A stretch of DNA of 64,000 nucleotides. Origin: Bryopsis sp. KO-2023 (lineage: Eukaryota; Chlorophyta; Ulvophyceae; Bryopsidales; Bryopsidaceae). The DNA lies in NCBI GenBank assembly GCA_030272585.1, contig BSYQ01000002.1, forward strand, positions 2,108,001-2,172,000, written 5' to 3'. The notes beneath the pieces were generated by a model. The model saw only the letters and a list, made by a program, of their open reading frames with translations. It did no database searches and was not told the DNA's origin. The stretch's first letter is position 1, and each line of letters opens with the position of its first letter. The position numbers and the translations under genes are program-made. Shown one piece after another: positions 46,781-58,700 of the stretch.

Positions 46781-49700
46781 CTGCAGAGAAAAAAAAAGGG
46801 TTCTTTCTGTAAAAAAAGAATTGGTCAATCAATCAATAATTATTACATGTTGCCTTAAAAAATATATATATATATATTCACGAAAAACTGGCAGAAAAAC
46901 TGCAAACATGCAATTGAAAATTTTTGTAGAGAAAAAAGTGTTCTTTCTGCAAAAAAATATTCACGAAAAAACTGGCAAACATGCAATGGAAATCAAATTC
47001 ATGCTATTATTGTCCAATCATAAAAATGCTTTCGGTGAGGTAAGCAGTTCTGACAGAATCGCACTCCTGCACCATGTGGGGTGTTTAAAAAACAATTCCA
47101 CAAAAAAAAAACAAAATTCATTTAAAAATACAAAAGTGAATTCTTGAAATTTTCTAGGATGATAGGTGATCGATTTTTTTTATATTCTTTTAAAAATACA
47201 AAAGTGAATTCTTCAAATTTTCCAGGATGATAGCTGATCAATTTGTTATTTTTTTTTGTTTACCCGCTGCAAATTCCTGAAATTGACACTCAGACCATTA
47301 GAGGGTTTGATTTCCCCCCTTTCGACCATTGCTTTCACCCCGGCATGGAATTTAATCAGCATGAAGGCTGCTAAATTTCCACTAGGATAGTTGCAGAATT
47401 TTTCTGATACAATTGGCAGGAGATCGTGTGTCAGACAATTGTCTGGAGTGAGGTCGACATCCATCCCTGGAAACTGAATGGAAACCATTCTGTTCAGGAT
47501 AGATGCCGAAAAGTTGTTGGTGTTTGGCCTATTGGGATGTACGGTGGCAAAAATCCTCGTCTCGCTGTCGATTCCACCTTCGTTTTTTCTCGATAAGCGC
47601 TCGCCTGCATCGAACATTTTCATCCATCTGTTATATAATAATAGCAACACAAAAAAGTAATTCGAGGAGAGTTTGAAGGGAAAAAAAAACATGTCACTTT
47701 GACTGAGGCTTAGATTATTGAATTTGACTGGCATTTCAGGATGAAGGGTGGCAGTGTGGTGGTGGTTGAGAATCCACCTGCCAAGGGTGCAAAATCGTAT
47801 ATATATATATAAATCAGCCGATAATAACACATTTTCGTGAAACGGGCTGCACTCGGCAATCTCATTTGCCGTGTGTAAGAAAATTTCAATATCAATGAAA
47901 ATATATATAAATCACCCTCGAGGAGAAGATCTGTATGTATGTATGTATTGAATTGAAACACAGTTTACACAAGGCCAAACATCCGAGTGCAGCCCGTTCA
48001 CAAAAATGTGTTATTATAGGCTATATATATTTATACACATATATCTATTTATATTAATAGTACTATCATTATAGGCTATATATATTCACACATATATATA
48101 TATTTCTTTTTATTATTATTATTGTTTTATTTTTTTCTTCCCTCCCGCCCCAAGCGAAGCCTTTTCGAAACTTGCATACGCTGCTCAGAATCTGTTCACT
48201 TCGGTATGCACTGGTGGGAAGAAAAAAAAATTGTGGAGCAGTGCTATAATAATTGTTCAATTATTATAATTGTTGATAATTGTTTCATCAAATGGCATCA
48301 TTCATCCAGTTCATCACAATTTTTATTATTATTATTAATAATAATAAAATAGATATAAGTGTATATATAATAAAAATAAAATTAAATAAAATTAAATAAA
48401 ACAAAATTAAATTAAATAAAACAAAATTAAATAAAACTGAATTAAATTAAACAAAACTAGATAAAATAAAATAATATAAAATTAAATAAATAAAATAATA
48501 AGAAGAAGAATCCCAGTTCATCCCATTGCGCTGCTGGGCAGTAGTACCATCTTTTTGCTCGGGAAGAATCAACACCGGGTCCTCTCCCAGCAACAAACTG
48601 AGGCGCTCCATCACTTCGGGGGAAGCACTGTTTATGTTTTCCAGCAAAATATACTGCCCAAATTTGAGCGCTTTGACCAGCTCCGATTCCACGAAAACGA
48701 ATCCAGTGTCCTCATCCAGCGCCACCGCACATTCCTCCAGCTGTTTCAAGGTATAGTTCAAACTCTTCAGCATATTGGCAGTAAGCGAGCGAGCTTCGGG
48801 CGTCATCGCCTCATCCTCCTCCCATATCGTGTTGACGATTATTTTCAGTTGCTCCAGTGCACCGATGTATCGCTGGGCGAGTTCCTGAATGAATGCCGTC
48901 AAAAACCACAGCGTTTTTTACTTCTTATTCCCAGATCATGTTGTCATCAGGTCAAAAACAGTAATTTTTTTTAATTTTTTTTTGGGGGGGGTACAGTTAT
49001 CCTCTTCCCGATCAAACAGATCATGTTCTCAGGCCGTCAAAAACATTCTTGTTTTTTAAGGGGGGGGGCACAGATATCCTCTTCCCGGTCAAACAGATCA
49101 TATTCTTTGGTCGTCAAAAACTTTTTTTTTTGAGAGGGAGGGGGGGGGGGAGAGACAGATCTGCTCGAGGGTAAATGCTCCAGAAAATAGGCATGCTCTG
49201 CTTAGGCATCTAGAAAGGTTTCGCGACGCACTACAACAATCCTAAGAAGAAAACCAACCTCAAACATAACTTATATTATATATAATATATATATAATATA
49301 TATTAGGGACTTTACTATACTAGGTTTACTTTATTTTAGATGCAACTGTGGAGGGTTTATTGGAATCGACTATATTGAGCTGGGATTTTTTTTACCAAGG
49401 GCAGGGCTAAATCACCTCGTTGTGAACGGTCCTTCATTGGACCAGTTTGCCTAATGTGAATCAAGTATATATATATATATATATTTTTTTCAAATCTAAA
49501 TAAATATTCATTCATTCATATGTACATTGATTTGAAGGACCAATTCTAATCATTTTTATTTTTAAGTTTTTATTTATTTTTTTCAATTTTAGGGGTGATC
49601 TTACTGATCTTACCTTTTGCGATGCCCCCCTAGACATCCAAGTCTCAGCCTCAATCGTCAATCTGTATACTTTCTTCAAATTTTTGATGGAGCTGCTTCT

Positions 49701-52700
49701 GGCCTGTTCGTTTTGGACTGGAATAATGTACAACAGCAGGTGCTTGGATATATTGTCGATCAGGGTTGTTGCCTTCTGATTGATTTCCACCTGAAAGATG
49801 CTCTCTGTCAGGGGCATCCATTCACCTGTGCAGTCCAAGCATTTTTTTTTCACACCGATCATTCCTCATCCAGGGAAAAAAACGCCCCACAAACCATCAA
49901 AAAACGATACATTTTCCCCCCAGCCTTTTCTGATCTATTTTTGTTTTTCCAAACTCGATATTTGGTTGGAGAGAATCTAAAAAAGCGTACCGATCAAATC
50001 CGCCATCTCGAAATTCTGGTGAAGGGAAATCGTGAGCAATCGGCGGCCGCCCAAACGAGCAAGCTCCGTCACGAGTGCAGTCTTTTTGGAGCAAGTGTCG
50101 CCCTTTGCATTAAAAAAAAAAAGAAAAAACGATTAATTGATCATACCCCGCACACGATCATCTAAGATCATCTTTCGGCAAAAACATTAGTGAATAAAAA
50201 CAAACATTCATTCATTCAAAAAAACAAATAGGTAATTTATAAATGAATAAAAAACAAACCCACTTGCAGCAGGACAGCTCTGTTGCTTTGACACCCTATC
50301 GTTAGCGCCTCCAGCTCCTTGATGGTGTTAGGAGAATGAGTCAATGCCCCCCCTTCGCACTGCTCATTTTGAAACACGTTCTTCTGCACAGGCATATAAA
50401 CTGAGCCGATCCTAACACATCCAGCTACGGTTCTGTCGACTGTGAAAGAAGCACTCTCCTCCTCTATCCCTGGCCTCGGTAAATGCTTGTCGATGATCTT
50501 CTGGGCAGCTTTACGATCAGAAACTTCCCGAAAACGGTGCGCATAAACCAGCTCCACAGCCCTCCTGACGACTATCTGGCTGACGTCCATCATCAAGTGT
50601 CTTCTGTCATTCCCCAGTGACTGACCCTGCTCCGATGACAGACCCTGCTCCGATGACAGACCCTGCTCTGATGACAGACCCTGCTCCGATGACAGAGTGG
50701 CCAGGCGGTAATGTGCCATCTGATTGGTGATGTTTCCTTCCAAAATATCCCGCACTTTTGTGAGATCCCTCAAGTTGAACTCGTAAGGCCCCCACGATTC
50801 GCCCTCCCCTTCCCTGAACACCCGCTCCCGGATTTCGACGTGCAGATTGAATATATCAGTCAACGACTGCTCCTCGAGCACTTTCCTTTGCACCATCTCA
50901 CCGAAAAGACTCTTTATTATTGCTCGCAGCTCCTGGTCGCTATAACCCTCCAAACGAACCACCATGAACATGCTCAAAAACGACTTGGGCAGCTTCGAGT
51001 GCCCCTCAGGATTCATCGTGGCGAAAACGTGCAGTCCATCAAGTGCAATGACCTGATTTGTTCCTGGTACGTGAAAACTCCCCGACCTCCTTTCCAAAAG
51101 GGGAATCAGCACCTGTACCACTTCTGGGGGTGCGAGATTGATTCCATCCAACAGCACCCACTTTCGAGATCTCAGCGCTTGTACGAGATTCCCATCCTGC
51201 CATTCAAACACCCTCCCGTTTTTTGAGAATCTGGGCATGACTGAGCCCAACAGGTGCTGCACGCTGGTGTTCTTGGATAGATTTATCCTGACACATTCCC
51301 CTCCGAGCAAACTCGCAATTTGACTGACCAGGGCAGTTTTCCCTAGAAAAAAAAACACGAGAATCGGACAGCTCTTATTGGAATGGGAATATGTAAAATC
51401 AGATTTTTATCTGATGCCTCATGAACGAACCCAGTTTTCCGATGGGGAAAAACGGCATCAAAAAAGAAGAAATTTCTTCAGAAAGGGAAGGCAAGGGTGG
51501 GGGAAGAATAGGACATAACCCAGTTTTCCTAAGGGAAAAAACGGATCAAAAAAGAAAAATTTTTTGCAGAAAGGGAACGCAAGGGTGGGGGAAGAATAGG
51601 ACATACCGATTCCAGGTGGTCCCTCCAGAAGTAGTGGAGCACTCCCCGCAGATATCGCAGCAAAAATTCTTGTGACATTCATCAGGAAAGTTGGAGTTGC
51701 AGTGCATGTCAGACGTTCATGCAATTTTGCATCTGTCAGACCTGGCTGCTTGTGTGGCATCATCAGCTTCCCTCTGACCCCAGCTGCACATCTCAACTCG
51801 ATCGCTCGAGCAAATCCATCCTCCGAAAGTTTGACCTGAAATGGATGCCAGTTCTTTTTCGGCAGCTCTTCTTCTTCTTCTCCTTCAATGGCAATAATCG
51901 ACGCATCTCCATCCAACTCGAAAGGTCTTTCCAGGTCACTTTTCGTCAGCTTCTCTTCGATATCCATGATCGACAGCAGATCACAATCCAAACCAAAGTG
52001 CTCCCACCACCTTTTCATGAGCTCCTGTTTTTCCCCAGATGTGAAGTCATCCAGGTAAAAAAACTTCGCCCCAAGGAGGATCCGGTGGTCGATAGACACG
52101 TCAGCATCTTGATTGCAAATGAAATCCACCCATCTGAACATCTGGCGGACATCATCGATGCATGCATGGACCCTGGGGTGTTCTTCCAGCACCAGCTTTC
52201 TCAAATACATGATTCGATTTGCAATGCTCTCTGTCTGACTACCATCCAACCGCTTCTTCAGTTCCAGATGGAGGACCTGTTGGAGGTCTTCAACACCATA
52301 TTCTGGGAAAGAGATCACGGTAAAGCGACTCTCTGCACTGAGATCGGCCTGTCGGTTGGATTCGCCATTGTCCGTATGCACGGTTGCTAGAGTCTGAAAC
52401 GACTCCTTGGCCAAACTCAATTCATATGATTTTTTGCTGCAGCTGCTGCTCCGAGGAGAACTCGAGGAGGTTTCGGGGAGGGGAAACACCGGGTCTGACT
52501 CAGCATCAACACTGTTCAGCGCCTCCGTTACAGATTGCGGACATCCATCGTACAAATCGAATGTCAGCGTCTGCAGATAGGCATCAAAATTCTCCAGTAC
52601 CAGGATTTGTTCCATGCGCAGAGCACGACTAACCGGACCATCGGTGAAAGAAAACACTGTGTTTTCAAAATCATCAAACGACTCACATTGGATGGCTGCC

Positions 52701-55700
52701 CAGAAATTTTTGAATCGTTCCAGAAGGTTCAGGAGAGCACACTCCGAATCAGCAGGAGTAATAACCCTATCGAACAACTCGATCACCTCGGTAATTACTG
52801 CCACCAGCTCATCGGAAACACTGCAGGTCGGTTGACAGGGATTTGATTGTTGTTTTGGCACCTCCTCGAATTTTTCCAACCCCTTTTTACCGTGAGCATC
52901 GTCTTTGGGCCTTGCACTCATTTCCAGTTCCCCCTCGCAACTTTCACCAACAACAAGAGGCATAATAGAAAAACCTGCATCGTCAAAATAGTTCCCACCC
53001 TCTCCTCCCAGTGACATTCCAGACCCGGAACGCCTCCTGTCGCAGAAATCAGACAAATCAGCTCCATCCACAATGTCGACTTTTTCTGCAGCCCCTTCTG
53101 GTGCTCCCCCACCAAACCCATCATCAGTGAACACCCTGCCACCCATACTGCTTGTTGCATTCGATAACTCTGACACAAGCACCGTATCCATTTTGCCTTC
53201 TTCCTGAGTATGGGAAAAATCGCTGTCGAATGCAATTCCCTCCAGAGAATCCCTGGATGGGTCGACCTCCGCGCATTCAGAGGAGGGGTCCCCCTTGCCA
53301 ATCCGCCCAGCAAAGTCCGATATGACATTGGGAAGCGTGGAGTTGAGCAGCATGGATAGTTGGTGTTCCAAAAGCTCCTTCCCAGAGCCATCCTCTTGAT
53401 GCAACAGAGTATAATGAGCATACACCTCATTTCCTCGGGCAGGTAACAATTTCAGCAGCTCGAGGAGCGACATGGAGTTCACACGACCATACAAATCGTC
53501 GGCACCCGTTTCTTCAGTGAGGTGCATGGTAACCACGTCATTCGAGCGTTCAGAAATGGCTGCCCATGTTCTGATCAGCTCCGTTTTGAAGGATGTCAGA
53601 CCAGACAGAAGCACGGGCTCTCTAGCAGAGATTGCAAATACCAGATGGACAAGTTTCCGAAGGAACGCGGTTGGAGGAACAGCTCCTCCCATCCAATGCT
53701 TTGAAAGGTCCAAGTTGATGTTCGGCAGAGTCAGACATAAGGGCCCCTCCCTGAAACAAACTTCGGATTTCCCCACTGGTTCAACTGAGACAGGCCACTC
53801 TCTGACGCTGGGAAGACTAACAGCATTTCCCCACCCAGGGACTGACTGGGCTGCATCGATCACTTTTTTCCACTCTTTTGACCCATGATACTGAGGGCGG
53901 AGCAAGGAGAGGGAAACATGCGACCAGAAAGGGGACGTAAACATGGTGTATCGCCGCACAATCTTTATGATCTGTCGCATGGTGAATCCCACTTGACGCT
54001 CCTTTAGGGCAAAGTAGAAGCTTTCCAGTTGTGCAGCCACCTGAAAGAATAGGCAGACCCAGAATGATAAAATTGGAGAGGGAGAAAGGGGTGGGGGGGT
54101 GCTCAGAAAAACAAGACAAAGGAAAGTTTAAAAAAAAAAAAAAAAATTATAATAAGAATAACCTTTTTTCAAAGTTTTTTTAACAGTTTTTTACATGTTT
54201 GTTATCATTTTTTTTATATTGTTTGAACAAAAATAGATGGCTGATCACCTCTGGGTTCATGGCCTCTCCTTCAGGGAGGCCTTGGAATCGCCGCTCGATA
54301 ACCTGCCTGAGCTCGCCCACAGGGAAGTCCGCAATCTTCACTTCATGAAATCGATTCCTGATGTTGGTGGGTAGCAAACTCCTGCCGGACTTTTTCTGAT
54401 CATTTTGGGTCGCAAAAAACCTGAAATCTGGATGCACCTTGAAACACCCTCCATGGATATGGATGGTTGTGCAGCCTTCCAAAAGTGGTACCAAAGCTGA
54501 TATGACTGACATAGGTGCCAGATTCAGCTCCTCCGCCAGAAACCAGCTTCCCTCCTCCATTGCTTTGACCAAAATGCCTGCGCGATACCCGGACTCCCCA
54601 ATTGGATCGGACGCTTTCGATTGGCACCATGTCCCAAAATAGTCTTCAATCCTGGTGGTGCTGGAGTTGTCCAGAATCTCAACCTTCGAACCCTGTCCAC
54701 GCAGCCCCTTCCATAGCCCTGTCACTAGTGCTGTCTTGCCGACAGCGGGAGGCCCCTCCAAAAGAACAGGCCTATTCACCGCCACACAAGCGAGAATCGC
54801 AGTGGCATGCTCCTTCCTACTGTCAGTCAGCACAAGGTCAGACAGGGGGGGCACCTCCTCCAGAAACCTCAGCTCCTCCCCTGCACAGTCAGACATGGAC
54901 TCCAACGACTCATTCACAATCTTCTCGACCTCCTCCCTGAGCCTCTGATCTTTCAGCTGGAGTCCGAATGTCAGGTCGAATGCAGCTTTGAGCGCCCGAT
55001 CAAAAGATTTTTGACCATGCATCTGTTTTTCCAGAAGGTATGCACTGTCGATCAGTTGTACATAGCTCCTCATTGAGAGACACCAACTGGTTACTCTCTG
55101 GGAGGAGTTTCTGGTGAATTTTCCAACAGAGCTCAGCGACACGATTCTGAGCAGCTTCCTCAGGGCAATCCATGAGAATGGCAACCAACCCTTTGATCTC
55201 TTCCCTGAAAAGCTCATGGCTTTTTTCCATCGGGTCATCCACATGAATTATCGAAAATCGATTAGCGAGCGCCGGCGACAGCTCGTTGGAAAGCATGTCG
55301 CATCCAGACGAGTTCTTCCCTGAGGGTGTAAAAGTGGCAAGGAATGAAAATCCTTTTCCTGGTCTGTCCCTGAGGCTACTATTCCCTGTCAGACGAGATT
55401 TCAACGGATCACCATCCTCCTCCTTCGAAAGACACAACATGGGAGGAAGATCCAGTGTGAAGTTAATCCGCTCCAGTATGGATGCTTTTGCCCCCAGATT
55501 ATCAACCAACAAGAAACAGTCATTCGCATAAGCTCGTGTCAATGGTCCATGCACCCACCGAACCTCAGCTTGTTTCGAATCGATTGAGCAGTACACTGGC
55601 TGCTTGAGCAATGCCAATGGATCACTTTCTGGAGTCAGACTGACGTGCTCCATATCCTTGCCAAGGATGAATGACAGCGCTTTCACGAGGGCACTCTTTC

Positions 55701-58700
55701 CACATCCAGACTTCCCCTCCACCAACACTGGGTGTCCGCTTTTCACAGCGAGCAGAATGAGGTCCAGAGCTTTCAGAAACCTACTCCCCAACATCAGGGG
55801 AGCTCGAGCTACACCCACAGAGCTGCTTTCGACAGCAAGCTCTTCATTCCAGACGAACGCTCGCTCAAAAACTTGCACAATTTTTTCCCGAGCTGCCTTG
55901 TGTCTGAATTTGGATGCATACAGGCTTGCACCTGCTGCTCCTAGTTGGTCGACCAGCGGTGGGAAAAGCAGTGATCGGGATGATCCATCCTGAACCCACT
56001 CCCATAACCACATGTCACAAAAATCCACCTGCAGTCCATGCTTTGATATGAAATCAGGGCTCCTCACTACCCGACCTATCTCCTGATGTACAGCTTCACA
56101 CTGTTTCAAAATAAAAGCACTACTATCTGGGTATGAAACACCCCCCATCCTTCCTCCCCAAGCAGCCTCGTTCAGAATCACTAATCCATCCGGATGAATC
56201 ACACATTCTTTGCAGAGCCCCTCCAGGATTTTTTTGTTGTTTTTCTGTGGCGATGAGTTGTTAGGCTCATCGAACCCTGCTTTGATCAATTCTTTTCGGA
56301 CCAACTCCCCTCCTTCGTGTCGAAACCTGGCGCCATACACCAGCCAAGCCGAGTCCATCGTTTTTCTTTGACCTTTACATTTGCAGAGAAGGTCACACCA
56401 CATCAGGAGCTCCCGAATCGTTATTGTTGCATAAGCCCCCTTTTCTGTAAAAGATTCTTCCCTCATGCCTTTCACAACCCCCACATGAAACCTAACCATT
56501 CGCTTGGCCAAGGACTCGATGTCATCTTTCTGGGGCTTTTCCCCGTCTAGAAGGAACCCGTATGACAGTCTGTCGATCACGATATCGACCCATTCCGACT
56601 CCGGGAGCTGCTCGAAAACCACCAATGAAAATCTGGACAGGAGAGATTCACTCAGTTTCCCCCTCATTGTTGCTCTAAGCTGTGGTCCAGCTGAAGGGTC
56701 TTCTGTAGCAAACAGCCGGAAGTTTTCATGCCTTTCCAGAACCCTGATCGACCCGTGAGCTGAGCAGTTGTCTCGAATGGTGAGTCTGCCTGTATCCAAA
56801 GCATGCTCTATACATTCCAACGTTTTCTCCTCTGCGATGTTCAACCCCTCCAACAGAACCCACCATCCTTTCCGGAAAGCATCAGCAAACGACGGGAGCT
56901 CGAAGAAAATCTCTTGCTCCCCCAAATCATTCACTTTCAGACTGGTCTTCGCAAGGAGGCCATCCGGACACACTCGGGAAGACATGTTGATCCGAACAAG
57001 GGTCCGATTTCGTCTCGCTGCCTCTATGACAGTCGCAGTCTTCCCCACCCCTATTCGAGAATTCCACCACCAATTTCAGCGAGGTCACACCCCCAGAAAC
57101 ACAACCCTCAAAATCAGGTTCTGTTTGCTGTTATCCAGATTATCCAAACCCTCAACTTCATAGCTATTAACTTGGATTTGTCAAAAACTCATGTCAAATC
57201 AATCTGTCGATATGTATCCAGTTTTCAAATCGTCCAATGTAGAAATTGTGACTACGTATAAAAAAAAAAAAAAAAGTACTGAAAAAAAATTAATTATTAT
57301 TATTATTTTTTATTTATTTATTTTTTATTTATTTATCAGTGATAAAATCCCCAGTACCTGTTGCACCCTCCAGCAGAACAGGGTTTCCATTGGAGGCAGC
57401 TTCTAGCAATCGATCCAAGTTTTCTTGAGCTGTCTTAGTCATCACCATGTCACTTTTCGAGTTTTCTGGACTTTTTGCAGAGCTGCCGCCATTCTCCACA
57501 AGATCACACATGACTTCAGCTTGATGTCCAGATTCCTCAGCTTCCCAAACAATTATGGGAACTAAATACTCAAGATCCAGGCTGGAATCATTATTGGATG
57601 CTTCTCGCACCGAGCGATTTGTCAAGGATGTAAAGAACTCCATTTCTTCATCCCCTTGACGAGTAGCAGCACTGTTGGCACTTTTCCCATGGAAAAGTAC
57701 AGCCCCGCTTTTCGACTTGTACGACACCTCCAGCAGATCCCTGTCTTCCTCATTCAGCTCCATCAAATGCCCCACAAGGGTCAACGCTGCATTCTTATCC
57801 TCCGTGTTTTTTTTGCCATCCAACAGGGTCAAGATGAGTGGAAACTTCATCTTCAGGGCTGAGTCGAGAGTTGACGATGATTCACTGTCCAAATGCAGCA
57901 GAGCGAGAGTGGGAAGCCATGAGACCCTCGAACGGGTCGATTCGACATTTGCTGCATTGTTGAAGATACGCTCAATGAAGGAGCCCAGCCCAGAGCACTG
58001 TTCCCCCCCCTCCTCCTCCTCTGTCTGACTGTTGATGGCTGCACAGTCATGTTTGGCAAGCAGATGCACGCAAGCTTTCAATGCCAATAGATCAGGGTCA
58101 TTTCTCAGCATGCATTCCCCCCACCCTCCAGCCAGTCTTGCCCCAACATCTTTCTGAACCCGACTATCATCGCAGATGGATGCGATGCTCACAATGGAGC
58201 GCACCGAGATGGGGTCTTCCCCCATAAAATCGGCGGCTGCAATCATCCTCTCAAGGGTGGTTGTGCTTCTTTCGGCTGTGATGGCTGTTAAGCAGCAAGC
58301 CCTCCCTTTCTCAGTCACGAAAACAGCATGAACCAGCTGCACCAGCTTGTTCCATGGCACAATGTTGCAATGAGACAATTCTGCATGATGCAAAACAGTC
58401 ATGAGCATCTCAACGTCTGACATGCTGCACATCGCCACCCACGTGGCAACACTCTCGTCAGTCATGCAGGATTCCAACAGCCCCAGCGTCTCGATCGATG
58501 ACTCATGGCACATGCACAATCTCAAAACGGACCTCACGATGGGCTGACTGGAATGCAACGCGTAATGCTCTGCGATCACTCGAATGCAATAGATCCAGTC
58601 GATGATGGACCCATCTTCCATCTCGATGCTTTTCGCCCCCTTCAGTTTTTCAATCTGGAAGATCCCCTCGATTTTGTCGAGGTCGACCCTCGAGCACAAA

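Larger units (their letters stand above)
32367..48345 (-). repeat. Right arm of large inverted repeat
   Basis: Inverted partner of the left arm. Its inner edge coincides with the first base (CAG) of the right hAT-like transposon copy. The outer edge visible here (about 48,345) lies in intron 7 of the right giant gene and pairs with base 1 of the window, so the true outer limit is unknown. Differences from the left arm inside the near-identical tract are a 473-bp solo LTR, a shorter minisatellite in the hAT-like element, one small arm-specific insert and only a couple of base changes that I could find. Confidence 0.92.
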
